A DNA stretch of 64,000 nt from Streptomyces justiciae (GCF_015163075.1 NZ_JADDXU010000019.1:101773-165772); one strand, 5' to 3'. Positions 33,754-43,378 are shown, counted from the stretch's first letter. The notes: generated by a model not told the origin, from the letters alone. Translations and numbers: made by a program.

Positions 33754-35145
33754 ATGACATCGGCACAACAGACCACCTCCCACCGCCGCGTCCGCGGCGC
33801 ACGCAAGCCCCTGATCGCGGGGCTCGCCGCCACCGCCGCCCTCGTCGGCGCCTGGTACGCGACGGCGGGAGCCAGCACCACCGCCGCCTCCGGCCTCACC
33901 GTGTCCGCCACCTCGGTGACCCTGTCGGCCAAGTTCCCCTATCTGACGGCCGGTTACAACAACTCCCGCGAGTGGACGCGGACGGCGACGGCGGCCGCCC
34001 CCGACGGCACCCTGCGGGTGGCCTGGCCCGCCTCGGACGGCATCCATGTCACCCCGCTGACCGCGGCCGGCAAGCGCTCCGGTGCCGACACGATCGTCAA
34101 GGGCGCCAAGGAGGTCGGCGGTCTGGTCGCGCACAACGACGGGTTCGCGCTGCTCACCCGGGTCTCCGACACCAACAAGTGGAAGGAGACGGCGGCCGCG
34201 ATCGTGCGCTACACGAACGGCAAGAAGACCTTCCAGACCAAGCTCACCGGCACGGCCACCCACGACACCTCGCCGACCCTCGACGGCCAACTCGTCTGGA
34301 ACGGCACCAAGTACGGCGCCTACTTCGTGGTGCACGGCGCGGGCGGCTTCGCCGACGGGCACTTCGGCGACAAGATGCAGTACGTCACCGCGAAGGGCAA
34401 GAAGGCGAGCGGTGGCTGGAGTTGGGGTTGCAGCCACAACGAGGGCATCGCCCTGCACGCCGAGACCTCCGGCGCGTTCACGTCCCTCTGCTTCGACGAC
34501 TGGCGCTCCGGTCTGTTCGTGTCGACCGGCATCGGCGCCCCCGACGACGCCCCCGTGGTGCAGCGCGAGCAGTGCTGGGCGGGCTACTGCGGCGGTACGT
34601 TCGCCGGCCGTACCGGCGATCTCGTGAAGTCCGCCTCCGGCCGCTACGCCACCGCCTTCGCCTCCCGCGGCGCCGCCTCGGCCAAGAAGAACCCCGACGA
34701 CTCCAGCGGCCGCGGCTGGACGGTCACCCCCAAGACCGGCACCCATCAGGTCGCCGTCGCCTTCCTCAAGAACCGCAACACCCCGGCCGCGGCCAAGGCG
34801 ATCCGGCTGTCCAGCACCACGGGCACGGAACACGTCAACGTCCGCCTCGCCCCGTACGGCAAGGACAAGCTCCTGCTCTCCTGGGAGTCCCTGAAGAACG
34901 CCAAGTGCAAGGACGGCACCTGCACCGGCACCTTCGCGGGCACGCATCTGCGTCTCATCGACTGGAACGGCACGTTCCAGAGCGCGGACAAGGTGGTCGC
35001 CACCCGGATCACCGGAGACATCGCGGTCGCCAAGAACGGCACCCTGACCTGGGCCTCCGTCCCGGTCACCCCGTCGTACGCGACCGCTCTCACGGGGGCG
35101 TCCCCGACCACGAAGACCCTGAAGATCACCCAGCTGACCCCCTGA
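33754..35145 (+). CDS. Secreted hypothetical protein, beta-rich
   Basis: 463 residues. The N-terminus has a basic part and a hydrophobic helix (LIAGLAATAALVGAWYATAG), so it is exported. The mature part is rich in Gly, Thr and Lys, with four Cys likely forming disulfides (SWGCSHNEG, TSLCFDDW, REQCWAGYCGG). Repeated 'ATAFASRG' and 'ATRITGDIAVAKNGTLTWASV' blocks suggest a beta-propeller. No family was recognised. The start is uncertain because no clear ribosome site precedes it. Confidence 0.7.
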   Translation: MTSAQQTTSHRRVRGARKPLIAGLAATAALVGAWYATAGASTTAASGLTVSATSVTLSAKFPYLTAGYNNSREWTRTATAAAPDGTLRVAWPASDGIHVTPLTAAGKRSGADTIVKGAKEVGGLVAHNDGFALLTRVSDTNKWKETAAAIVRYTNGKKTFQTKLTGTATHDTSPTLDGQLVWNGTKYGAYFVVHGAGGFADGHFGDKMQYVTAKGKKASGGWSWGCSHNEGIALHAETSGAFTSLCFDDWRSGLFVSTGIGAPDDAPVVQREQCWAGYCGGTFAGRTGDLVKSASGRYATAFASRGAASAKKNPDDSSGRGWTVTPKTGTHQVAVAFLKNRNTPAAAKAIRLSSTTGTEHVNVRLAPYGKDKLLLSWESLKNAKCKDGTCTGTFAGTHLRLIDWNGTFQSADKVVATRITGDIAVAKNGTLTWASVPVTPSYATALTGASPTTKTLKITQLTP

Positions 35146-35160
35146 GGGGTCCCCCTACTA

Positions 35161-35210
35161 CCACCTCCCCCGTCCTGCACCCGTGCGGCATACGCGGCCG
35201 GGGGAGGTGG
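35161..35210. terminator. Bidirectional terminator
   Basis: CCACCTCCCCCG and CGGGGGAGGTGG pair over 12 bp; the 26-base loop contains a small inner hairpin (GCACCCGTGC). It lies between two convergent genes. Confidence 0.85.
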
Positions 35211-35228
35211 GCCACACAGGGCAGGCCC

Positions 35229-37190
35229 TCAGCCGACCGCGCCTGCCACCACCGCGTCGACCATGCGCCGCATGACCTCGACCGGCAGCCCCGGGTTCCG
35301 TGCCGCCGTCTCCGCTCCGAGCCCACGCAGCAGCCCGACCAGCAACCGGGCCGGCATCCGCGGGTGGAGTGCCGCGGCCTGCCGTACGTGCTCGTACGGG
35401 TCCTCCAGCAGCCTCGCCGCGGCGGTCGCCGACAGCCGTGGGTCGGTCGCGGCGCGGTACCGCACCTCCTCGCTGACGTCCCGGCTGAGCCGTTCGACCA
35501 GTTCGGGTGGCGACTCGGGGTCGTCCAGGGCGAGTTGACGCATCCGCGGGTTCGGGTCGTCGGCGTACCGGACGAGGCCGTGGCGGGGGAAGTTCGGGTG
35601 CCCGCGCGGCCGGTCGGGGGTGCTGAGGCTGCCGTCCCACCACTGCCACACCCGCAACAGCATGTCGGCGGGCGCGTCGTCGCAGGACTCGGCGAGGAAG
35701 AGCTGGACGATCCGGTCCTCGTCGCGGGCCAGGCGCTCGACGACGTCCGGGGGCAGCTGCCGGGCCCGCGCGACGCCTCTGCGCACCAAGGGGTGGGAGG
35801 AGGCGGCCAGGCGACGCATGGCGTCCTCGTCCTCGTGCAGGGCGTCGCCCCAGTCCAGCTCGAAGTAGCGGATGCCCGGGTCGAGTTCGACCGGGACGGC
35901 GGCCCGCTGCTCCTCGGTGAGGTCGGGCCGGGTGGACACCTGGAAGCGGACCCCGTCGTCCAGGTCCTCGGCGAGGAGGGCGACCAGGTCCGGGTCCAGA
36001 CGCGGGTTGGCGGCGAGGGACCAGCGCTGCGAACGGTCTCCGTGACGGACCAGGTGCTCGGCGAGGTCACGCTCCAGGAGGCAGGTCTCCAGCGCCGCGC
36101 TCTCCAGGTCCTCGGCGTCGAACACCGACCGGGGCATCGGGTGATCCCGGTGGTACAGCACGCGGGCCCTGGCCCGCACGAGGTCGTGCGGGTCGGCGAG
36201 AAGGGCCTCCCGGCCCGCCGCGTCGAGATGGGGCCAGGCGGTCCGGCAGGCCACGGCACGCACACCGTCGGCCGGGTCGGCGGCCAGCGCGACCGCCGCG
36301 GAGGCGGGCAGCCCTTTGAGCCGCGCGGCCTCGGACCGCACCCGCGCGGACGGGTCCGCGGCGAGGACCCGACACGCGTCCTCGGCGACCCGGGCCTGGA
36401 ACTCCCCCGCCGTCATGGCGAGGAGCCACCGCTGCCGCTCGTCGCGCTCGGCGAGGATCACGCGGCCCCACTGCTCAGGGGTGATGCCCGGCTGGGTGCT
36501 TGCCGTCCTCAACCGGACCTCCCAGTCGGGGTCGGCCAGCAGCCCGTCCACGACCTCGGTCGGCAGGGCTCCGTACAGGGCGTAGGAGGAGAGCACCGGC
36601 AGCAACGGCCGCAGCTCCACCGGCAGGGCCGGGTTCAGCGAGAGTCCGCTCGCCCAGGAATCCAGCACCCGCTGCGGACACTTGGGCCCCTGGAACAGCG
36701 CCTCCCAGGCGGCCGCCCGCTCCTCCGGGCTCTCCCGCCCCGCGACCCGGGCGGCCTCCTCCCGCCGCTCCCGCACCCCGTCGACGGCGACGAGCCGCAC
36801 GTGCTCCTCGGTCGTGGCCCCCACCAGGGCGTCCCCGTCCAGCGCCATGCTGACGAACGCGGGCCGCTCACCGAGCACCCCGGCGAGGTCCCATCCCTCA
36901 CGCAGCCGCACCCTGATCCACCCGTCACTCCCGCTGCCGGGAAAGTCGACGAGGAAGGCCCCGTCAGCACCGAAGACGCCGGCCTCGGACGCCAACCGAT
37001 GCCACTCGGCGTTGAGTTCACCGACCAGGTCGGCCCGGCCCAAGGAGACCGACACGGTCGTCTCGGCCTCCCGCGCGACCACATACCGCCAGGCCAGCGG
37101 AGACGGCAACACCTCCTCACGCCGCCGCTCCCCCACGACGTCGAGCCCGGCCCGCCCCAGCAGTTCTACGAGTTCGTCTCCCCCGCCCAT
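35229..37190 (-). CDS. HEAT/leucine-rich-variant repeat protein
   Basis: 653 residues. After an ~80-residue N-domain, the remainder consists of repeated ~30-residue units with 'LA.DP...VR..AA..P.L...' (AADPSARVRSEAARLKGLP, DDPESPPELVERLSRDVSEE, ATDPRLSATAAARLLEDP). These are LRV/HEAT-type helical repeats used for protein-protein contact. The ATG at 37190 has GGGG upstream; 37199 is an alternative. Its start overlaps the DUF2264 stop by 25 bases, hinting at coupling. No function is assigned. Confidence 0.75.
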   Translation of the reverse strand: MGGGDELVELLGRAGLDVVGERRREEVLPSPLAWRYVVAREAETTVSVSLGRADLVGELNAEWHRLASEAGVFGADGAFLVDFPGSGSDGWIRVRLREGWDLAGVLGERPAFVSMALDGDALVGATTEEHVRLVAVDGVRERREEAARVAGRESPEERAAAWEALFQGPKCPQRVLDSWASGLSLNPALPVELRPLLPVLSSYALYGALPTEVVDGLLADPDWEVRLRTASTQPGITPEQWGRVILAERDERQRWLLAMTAGEFQARVAEDACRVLAADPSARVRSEAARLKGLPASAAVALAADPADGVRAVACRTAWPHLDAAGREALLADPHDLVRARARVLYHRDHPMPRSVFDAEDLESAALETCLLERDLAEHLVRHGDRSQRWSLAANPRLDPDLVALLAEDLDDGVRFQVSTRPDLTEEQRAAVPVELDPGIRYFELDWGDALHEDEDAMRRLAASSHPLVRRGVARARQLPPDVVERLARDEDRIVQLFLAESCDDAPADMLLRVWQWWDGSLSTPDRPRGHPNFPRHGLVRYADDPNPRMRQLALDDPESPPELVERLSRDVSEEVRYRAATDPRLSATAAARLLEDPYEHVRQAAALHPRMPARLLVGLLRGLGAETAARNPGLPVEVMRRMVDAVVAGAVG

Positions 37191-38893
37191 GATCCCCATA
37201 CTGCCCGACCGCCGACGACGTCCACAGCGGCACTGTCCACCCGCGCCTCGACCGCCCACTCGTCGCGCCAACGCACGTGCAATACACCCGAGTTGTCGAG
37301 CCGCACGCTCACCGCGTCCTCCAACGGCACGGCCTCCACCTCACCACTGAGCCGGACCACGGCGACGAACAGGCTGTCCCCGTCACCGGTCACGCCGGAC
37401 AGCTCGGGCCCCAACCCGACCACCGGCAGGATCTCCGCCCGCATCCCTTCCGCATCGGCCCACCCCGTGACGCGCACCGGCGTCCCCGGCTCCGCCCCCG
37501 CGACCAGATGCGCCCGCACCTCCACGGCCCCGTGCGCCAGCACCAGGCTGGTGACCCTCGCTCCCCCACCGGCCGCGTGCCGCGAGGCAGCCCAGCCGTC
37601 GCCCACCCCCAGCGGCTCGATGTCCGTACGGCTCGGATCGCCCCCGACGATCACGCTGTTGTCGTACGACGGTGAAGGCGTCGTGACCGTCGAATAGGCG
37701 AGCCGCGTGTAGTACGGGTCGTAGCGGACGTCCTCGCTGCCGTGGTTGTGGAGCCGGACGAGCCCGTCCGAACGCGTCGACTGGATCAGCCAGTTGGGGG
37801 CGCCGATCGACCGCACCACGTCCGCTCGCTCCGTCGGCCCGGGTTCCTCGGTGGCCGTCCACACCTCGTGATCGGGCGGCAGGAGAAGCCCGAGGAAGGC
37901 CTTGCTGGCCCAGTACGGGGAGGCAGGACCGGAGTACCCCTGGAGGACGGCCTCATCAGGACCGTGCCAGCCCAGGGTCAACAGCCCGTCCGCGTTCACG
38001 GCACCCCGGTCCAGGAAGTACTTCAGCGCACCGGACGCCAACCGCCGCGTCTCCCCCGGCGTGAGCGGCGTACGGCCGGTCAGGGCGCCGAGCCACAGCG
38101 GGGCGGTGGTCGCGAACCGGTAGGTGAGGGAACGCCCTTGGTGCAGGGGAGCGCCGTCGCCGCCGAACAGATGGGCGTAGTCGGCGAGATGGGCTTCGAG
38201 CCGGTCGCCGTACAGGTCCAACAGGCGGCTGTCGGCGGCGAGATGGGCGTGCAGCACGGGGTACAGGTGCATCGCCCAGCCGTTGTAGTAGTCGTACTTG
38301 CGGCCGTCGCCGTCGGTGTACCAGCCGCCGCCGACGTACCAGTCCTCGATGCGCTCCAGCCCACGGTCGATCGCCTTGCCGGCCGCCTCGGTCTCGTATC
38401 CGATCTCCTTCAGGAACCCGCCGACGGTGACGGGGAACAGCTCCCAGTTGCACGGCCAGGCCTCGGCGCCGAGCGCATCCCCGAGCCAGCCGGCGGCCCG
38501 CTGCCGCACCCCGTCGTCCAGCCGGTCCCACAGCAGCGGCCGGGTCAGCCGCAGCGCGAGAGCGATCGACGCGGCCTCGACGAGCGGTTGACTACGGTCC
38601 TCGATCCGAGGCCAGACCCCGGAGACCCCGGCGGCGAGCCCGTCGCCGTACCGCTCCAGCGCGGTCTCGTCCCGCCGAAAGGCCGCGAGCAGCAAGGTCC
38701 GGGCATACCCTTCCAGCCCATCGGAAAGCCGTCCGGACCAGCTCGTATGCGTACCGGGGAACTGATACAGCGCCCCACCCTCGACGGCATACGGCTCCGT
38801 AGCGGCCAGCAGCGCATCGGCAGCGGCTTCCCAGTGGACGCGGGTGTAGCCGGTGAACGGGCTCAGGATGCGGTCTTCGGCGGGAAGGTGCAT
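37166..38893 (-). CDS. DUF2264 family protein, probable glycan-degradation enzyme
   Basis: 575 residues without a signal peptide. The family pattern is clear: GALYQFPGTHTSWSGRLSDG, NWELFPVTVGGFLKEIGYE, KYDYYNGWAMHLYPVLHAH and WYVGGGWYTDGDGRKYD. These fit an (alpha/alpha)6-barrel N-part and a beta-sandwich C-part, like other unsaturated-glycan or side-chain hydrolases. It lies next to pectin enzymes, so a cytoplasmic role in oligosaccharide breakdown is inferred. The ATG at 38893 begins the conserved N-terminus. Confidence 0.82.
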   Translation of the reverse strand: MHLPAEDRILSPFTGYTRVHWEAAADALLAATEPYAVEGGALYQFPGTHTSWSGRLSDGLEGYARTLLLAAFRRDETALERYGDGLAAGVSGVWPRIEDRSQPLVEAASIALALRLTRPLLWDRLDDGVRQRAAGWLGDALGAEAWPCNWELFPVTVGGFLKEIGYETEAAGKAIDRGLERIEDWYVGGGWYTDGDGRKYDYYNGWAMHLYPVLHAHLAADSRLLDLYGDRLEAHLADYAHLFGGDGAPLHQGRSLTYRFATTAPLWLGALTGRTPLTPGETRRLASGALKYFLDRGAVNADGLLTLGWHGPDEAVLQGYSGPASPYWASKAFLGLLLPPDHEVWTATEEPGPTERADVVRSIGAPNWLIQSTRSDGLVRLHNHGSEDVRYDPYYTRLAYSTVTTPSPSYDNSVIVGGDPSRTDIEPLGVGDGWAASRHAAGGGARVTSLVLAHGAVEVRAHLVAGAEPGTPVRVTGWADAEGMRAEILPVVGLGPELSGVTGDGDSLFVAVVRLSGEVEAVPLEDAVSVRLDNSGVLHVRWRDEWAVEARVDSAAVDVVGGRAVWGSWAGETNS

Positions 38894-38931
38894 GGGCTCG
38901 CTTTCAATCTTGCAGGGGTGAGACGCCGTTA

Positions 38932-38974
38932 AGGGGCGCGGGGAACTGCGCGACCAGCCCCCACCGGCCCGCAG
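38932..38974. repeat. Streptomyces intergenic repeat, copy 2
   Basis: GGGGCGCGGGGAACTGCGCG followed by ACCAGCCCCCACCGGCCCGC. Closest to copy 3 at 46821; lies between the DUF2264 gene and the acetylesterase. Confidence 0.85.
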
Positions 38975-39004
38975 ACGAAAACCGCCCCCGGCCGGTAGGC
39001 CTGA

Positions 39005-39030
39005 GGCGCCCCGGTTCCGGTCGGGGCGCC
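39005..39030 (-). terminator. Terminator of the acetylesterase gene
   Basis: GGCGCCCCG and CGGGGCGCC pair over 9 bp with an 8-base loop, 9 bases after the stop of the acetylesterase gene. Confidence 0.8.
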
Positions 39031-39038
39031 CCAGGGGC

Positions 39039-40082
39039 TCATTCCGCCCGCACCCGGCCTTCCGGCACCAGATGCTGGGCAAGCAGTTCGTCACGGACAA
39101 GCCCCGCATACACCGTGGCTCCATGCACAGACGTATGCGTGTTGTCGCGCTTCTCGTTGTAGAGATACAGCGCCTTGGACCCCTCCGTCCCGAGGGACTC
39201 CACAAGCGCCTTCGTCTTCGCGGTCAGGTCGATCAGCGGGACGCCATTGTCTGCCGCGACCGAGCGGATGACGGCGGGGTGGTCGACGCCGAGGCCGTTG
39301 ACCAGGAGTGCGGTGTTGTTGTTCAGGGTGCCGTCCGAGTTGAACCAGCGTCGCACGATCGGCGTCACGAGGACAGGCTCCCCGCCCTTTTCGCGGATGC
39401 CGGCGACCAGAGTCTCCAGGTTCGCCCGGTAGGTCGCCTCGTCGGTCGTCTTGTCGTTGTGGGCGAGCTGGACGAGGACGAGGTCGCCGGGCCGGATCAG
39501 CGGCTGGACGGTGCCCCAGAGCTGGGCGCTCGCGAGATAGGTCACCGTGCTCTCGCCGGAGTCGGCGTAGTTGGCGACGGAGAGGCCCTTGCGCAGGTAC
39601 TGGGGCAGCTGCTGGCCCCAGCCGGAGTACGGGTCGCCGGGCTGGTCGCAGACCGTGGAGTCGCCGACGAGGAAGATCTGGCGGGCATGACGGGCCGGGG
39701 TGACCTTGATGTCGGCGAGCGCGGGGGCCGTGCCGCCGATGAGGAGGTCGAGGCCGGGGGTGCCTTCGGCGCCGGTGGGCTCGCCCTCGGGGGTGCGGAC
39801 GTTCACGGTGAAGCTGCGGGCGACCCGCTCCCCCGCGGGCGCGGCCGTCGCCGGCAGCAGGGAGCGCCGGGTCTCGCCGCTGATCGCGGTGCTGGAGTCG
39901 GCGTCGCCGCCGAGGAGGACCTTCACGTCGTACGTGCCCGCCGGGACGTCGAAGTGACAGGCGCCGGCAGTGCAGTTGTCGATGCCGAGCGGGGCGTGCC
40001 CCTCCCCGGCGTGCGCCGGTACGGCGGTGAGTCCGGCGCCCAGGGTGAGCGCCGCCAGCACGGCGAGGTTGAAACGTCTCAT
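39039..40082 (-). CDS. Rhamnogalacturonan acetylesterase-type SGNH hydrolase, secreted
   Basis: 347 residues. Signal peptide (LAVLAALTLGAGLTAVPAHA), then an N-terminal beta domain (~110 residues) and an SGNH domain with the GDS block FLVGDSTVCD, the Gly block near YADSGEST, QLAHND for the Asn block and NTHTSVHGA with the catalytic His. The ATG at 40082 is preceded by GGAGGAGCAGCG. The enzyme would remove acetyl esters from rhamnogalacturonan, clearing the way for the divergent PL4 lyase. An operator-like region lies between the two. Confidence 0.87.
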   Translation of the reverse strand: MRRFNLAVLAALTLGAGLTAVPAHAGEGHAPLGIDNCTAGACHFDVPAGTYDVKVLLGGDADSSTAISGETRRSLLPATAAPAGERVARSFTVNVRTPEGEPTGAEGTPGLDLLIGGTAPALADIKVTPARHARQIFLVGDSTVCDQPGDPYSGWGQQLPQYLRKGLSVANYADSGESTVTYLASAQLWGTVQPLIRPGDLVLVQLAHNDKTTDEATYRANLETLVAGIREKGGEPVLVTPIVRRWFNSDGTLNNNTALLVNGLGVDHPAVIRSVAADNGVPLIDLTAKTKALVESLGTEGSKALYLYNEKRDNTHTSVHGATVYAGLVRDELLAQHLVPEGRVRAE

Positions 40083-40136
40083 TCGCTGCTCCTCCGACAC
40101 ATGACAAGACCTGGCGGCTGGACCGTACCCCTATCG

Positions 40137-40206
40137 GCAAGCGCTTTCTAGATCTCGGGTCGATTTCACAAGATTGCCAACCTCCTGCAAGCGAAAGCCC
40201 TTTCGC
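40137..40206. promoter_or_regulatory. Shared operator region of the acetylesterase and PL4 lyase
   Basis: Two palindromes are present: GCAAGCGCTTTCT (40137-40149), core AAGCGCTT, and GCGAAAGCCCTTTCGC (40191-40206), a perfect 7-bp inverted repeat with a 2-base centre. They lie between divergent starts (40082 and 40276). The first matches boxes at 44598, 44612 and 62837. Confidence 0.6.
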
Positions 40207-40275
40207 GAAATCGATTCAACTGTCACCCTCGACGACACCCGCACCTCCCCCACATGTCTCGAAGGAGGCACCCCC

Positions 40276-41958
40276 ATGTCCGGAGCCGCATCCAACGGAG
40301 GCGTCGGCCGCCGTACCTTCGTGCTCGGCAGCGCCGCCGCGGCCGGTACCGCCGCGCTCGCCGGGCCGCTCGCCCAGTCGGCGTCCGCCGCGACCTTCGG
40401 TTGGTCCGACGACGGCTCGAACTACGTCGTCGACACCGGCGCCAGCCTCGTCTTCAAGGTCAGCAAGACCAACGGCGACCTGACCTCGCTGGTCTACAAG
40501 GGCACCGAGTACCAGGGCTACGGCGGCAAGAACTCGCACATCGAGTCGGGCCTCGGCACCTCGACCGTCACGATCAAGCAGTCCGGGACGACGATCCTGA
40601 TCTCGGTCGCCTACGGCACCCTCAGGCACTACTACGCGGCCCGCAGCGGCGAGAACAACGTCTACCTGTGGACCAACCGCGCCGACACCTCCGTCGCCTC
40701 GACCCGCTTCATCCTGCGCGTCAAGGCGGGCCTGTTCCTCAACGACGAGCCCGATTCCTACACTTACGCGCCCACCACCATCGAGGCCTCGGACGTCTTC
40801 GCGAAGTCCGACGGCCAGACCCGCTCCAAGCACTACTCGAAGCTGCGGGTCATGGACTACAACTACATCGGCTGGAGCGCGAACGGCGTCGGCCTGTGGA
40901 TCGTCCGCTCCAACCACGAGAAGGCCTCCGGCGGCCCCTTCTACCGCTCCCTCCTGCGCCACCAGAGCGCGGACGGCGGCGGCCTGTACGAGATCCTGCA
41001 CTACGCCCAGAACCAGACCGAGGACGAGCGCTTCGGCCTCCAGGGCCCGTACGTCATCGCCCTCACGGACGGCGGCGCGCCCTCCTCCTCGCTGTACCCA
41101 GGCACCCTGACCACCTCCTGGGCCGACTCCCTCGGCATCTCCGGGTACGTCGCCTCGGGCGGCCGCGGCCGGGTCGCGGGCGTCGGGATCACCGGCCGCA
41201 ACACGGCGTACCCGTACACGGTCGGGCTCGCCAACTCGGCCGCCCAGTACTGGGGTTCGGCCCGCTCCTCGGACGGGTACTTCTCGATCGGCGGGGTGCT
41301 GCCGGGGACGTACACGCTGACCGTCTACAAGGGCGAACTCGCCGTCCACACCACGTCGGTGACGGTGACGGCGGGCGGCACGACCACCCTCAACACCCTC
41401 GCGATCCCGTCCTCGAACGACCCGAGCAACGCGAGCGCGATCTGGCGCATCAACGACTGGAACGGCACGCCGAGCGGCTTCAAGAACGCCGACCTGATGA
41501 CGTACGCCCACCCGTCCGACGTCCGGGCCGCGTCCTGGACCGGCAACGTGGTCATCGGCAGCGGGACCGAGACCTCGGCCTTCCCCTGCTACCTCTGGAA
41601 GGACGTCAACAGCGGTCTGCTCGTGTACTTCAAGCTGACCGCGGCCCAGGCCGCCGCCGCGCACACCCTGCGCATCGGCGTGACGACGGCCTACGCCAAC
41701 GGACGGCCGCAGGTCGTCGTCAACGACACCTGGACGTCGGCGATCCCCTCCCCGCCCACCCAGCCGAGCACCCGGTCACTGACCAACGGCTCCTACCGGG
41801 GCAACAACTACACGTTCACCTACAGCGTTCCGGCGAGCGCCTGGCTCACGGACACCAGCCAGTACAACATCCTGAAGATCAACGTGGTGAGCGGTTCGGG
41901 GACGACGGCCTATCTCAGCGCCGGCACGTCGATCGACGCGATCGACCTGCTCGCCTGA
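40276..41958 (+). CDS. Rhamnogalacturonan endolyase, polysaccharide lyase family 4
   Basis: 560 residues. A twin-arginine signal (GRRTFVLGSAAAAGTAAL) ends at SASA. The catalytic beta-sandwich (about 40-310) holds the family pattern YRSLLRHQSADGGGLYEILH and SKLRVMDYNYIGWSANGVG. It is followed by a fibronectin-like domain (YFSIGGVLPGTYTLTVYKGE) and a C-terminal CBM-like domain (about 410-560), the standard three-domain PL4 form. GAAGGAGG lies 7 bases before the ATG. It cuts rhamnogalacturonan I outside the cell by beta-elimination. Confidence 0.92.
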   Translation: MSGAASNGGVGRRTFVLGSAAAAGTAALAGPLAQSASAATFGWSDDGSNYVVDTGASLVFKVSKTNGDLTSLVYKGTEYQGYGGKNSHIESGLGTSTVTIKQSGTTILISVAYGTLRHYYAARSGENNVYLWTNRADTSVASTRFILRVKAGLFLNDEPDSYTYAPTTIEASDVFAKSDGQTRSKHYSKLRVMDYNYIGWSANGVGLWIVRSNHEKASGGPFYRSLLRHQSADGGGLYEILHYAQNQTEDERFGLQGPYVIALTDGGAPSSSLYPGTLTTSWADSLGISGYVASGGRGRVAGVGITGRNTAYPYTVGLANSAAQYWGSARSSDGYFSIGGVLPGTYTLTVYKGELAVHTTSVTVTAGGTTTLNTLAIPSSNDPSNASAIWRINDWNGTPSGFKNADLMTYAHPSDVRAASWTGNVVIGSGTETSAFPCYLWKDVNSGLLVYFKLTAAQAAAAHTLRIGVTTAYANGRPQVVVNDTWTSAIPSPPTQPSTRSLTNGSYRGNNYTFTYSVPASAWLTDTSQYNILKINVVSGSGTTAYLSAGTSIDAIDLLA

Positions 41959-41965
41959 TCCGACG

Positions 41966-43378
41966 TCAGGTTCCGCGCGTCCACTGCTGGTTGGTCGCTC
42001 CGTTGCAGGTGTACGTGATGATCGCGGCGGAGTTGGCGGTGGACGCGCCGTTCACGTCGAGGCACTCGCCGGTGGCGCGGGCCTTGATGGTGACGTACGA
42101 GCCCGAGGTGACCACCGACCACTGCTGGCTGGTCGTACCCGAGTTGCAGTTCTCCTGGGTGACGTTGGTGGCGTTCTCCTGGAGGCACAGGGAGCTGCCG
42201 CGGCCGACCAGCTGGTAGTAGCCGGTGCCGAGGTCCTTGAACCACCACTTCTGGTTGCCGCCGCCGTTGCAGGTGTACTGGCTGATGGCGATGCCCTGCC
42301 AGAGCGACTGGTTGGCCACGTCCGCGCACTTGGAACTGTGGCGCGCGATCAGCGTGTTGTACGTGGCGCTCGTCCCGCCGATGGTGCCGGCGGCCGTGTC
42401 CACGGTGATCTCCGGGTACCAGGACATGGACATCGTGGTGGAGCTCGGGAAGGTCAGCGGCAGCCACACGTACCGGGAGTCCTGGACGGTCCCGCCGAAG
42501 GAGTTGCCCCAGCGGTCGCCCATGTAGAGGTACGAGGTGCCGGACGTCCCGGTGATCGGGAGGACGTACGCGGTCTGGGAGTTGTACGTCGTGGAGTCGC
42601 CGACGTTCGCCATCGAGGACCACGGTCCGGCGAGCGAGGTGGCGGTGGCGTACTGCTGCTGGTTGGCGCTCCAGCCGGTGGCGCCCGAAGTCAGCATGAA
42701 GTAGACGCCGTTGCGCTTGAACAGCGCCGGGGCCTCACGGTGGCCGCCCGGCCAGGGGTTGGCGACCAGGCTGTCGATGCCGGTGTAGGAGGCGTTGAGC
42801 TTGTAGATGTGCAGGTCGTAGTTCTCGTTGGCGGCCGAGACCATGTAGCCGGTGCCGTCGGTGTCGACGTACGTGGTGATGTCCCGGGACATGTACTGGC
42901 CGAGCGGGCGGAAGCTGCCCTGGTAGGTGTAGCTGCCGTCGACGGTGTCGGAGACGGCGACGGCCGCGCGGGCCTCGCTGTAGTCGGTGCCGTTCTCCTT
43001 GTGCATCCACATCACGAACTTGCCGGTGGACGCGTTGTAGATGACCTTCGGGCGCTCGATGTAGGCGGTGCCCAGCTCGGCGGCGGAGGACTGGGTCAGG
43101 ACGTTGTTCCTGAACTCCCAGTTCTTCAGGTCGGTGGAGCGGTAGACGGAGACGGCCTTGAAGGTGTTGTCGGCGTTGCGGTTCTCGCCGAACCAGTAGT
43201 AGTACGAGCCGACCTTGATGACGCCGCCGCCGTGGGCGTGCAGGGCGTTGCCCGAACTGTCCGTGAACTGGACGCCGTTGGGGACGGTGAGGGCCGCGGC
43301 CTGGGCAGGACCGGCGGTGACGAGGGCGCCGGCGAGCGCCAGACAGAGGGCGAGCAGTACCGCGTACGCACGTCTCAT
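41966..43378 (-). CDS. GH43 exo-beta-1,3-galactanase-type enzyme with ricin B/CBM13 domain
   Basis: 470 residues. Signal peptide to AQAA. The catalytic domain starts with VPNGVQFTDSSGNALHAHGG and GSYYYWFGENRN, typical of subfamily 24 exo-beta-1,3-galactanases. The proposed catalytic residues in this subfamily lie in YIERPKVIYN and HREAPALF, without the usual base Asp. The last ~130 residues are a ricin B-like CBM13 with QW repeats (GNQKWWF, TSQQWSVV, NQQWTRG). GGAGG precedes the ATG by 7 bases and overlaps the upstream GH43 stop. Type II arabinogalactan is the likely substrate; subfamily was judged from memory. Confidence 0.85.
   Translation of the reverse strand: MRRAYAVLLALCLALAGALVTAGPAQAAALTVPNGVQFTDSSGNALHAHGGGVIKVGSYYYWFGENRNADNTFKAVSVYRSTDLKNWEFRNNVLTQSSAAELGTAYIERPKVIYNASTGKFVMWMHKENGTDYSEARAAVAVSDTVDGSYTYQGSFRPLGQYMSRDITTYVDTDGTGYMVSAANENYDLHIYKLNASYTGIDSLVANPWPGGHREAPALFKRNGVYFMLTSGATGWSANQQQYATATSLAGPWSSMANVGDSTTYNSQTAYVLPITGTSGTSYLYMGDRWGNSFGGTVQDSRYVWLPLTFPSSTTMSMSWYPEITVDTAAGTIGGTSATYNTLIARHSSKCADVANQSLWQGIAISQYTCNGGGNQKWWFKDLGTGYYQLVGRGSSLCLQENATNVTQENCNSGTTSQQWSVVTSGSYVTIKARATGECLDVNGASTANSAAIITYTCNGATNQQWTRGT

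Noticed and set aside
33972..37697. Plus-strand open frame of over 1200 codons across three genes
   Set aside because: It runs through a terminator and several genes on both strands and has no domain or ribosome site.
38905..38912. GAAAGCG half-site in the DUF2264 leader
   Set aside because: Only half of the GCGCTTTC-type box; may be chance.
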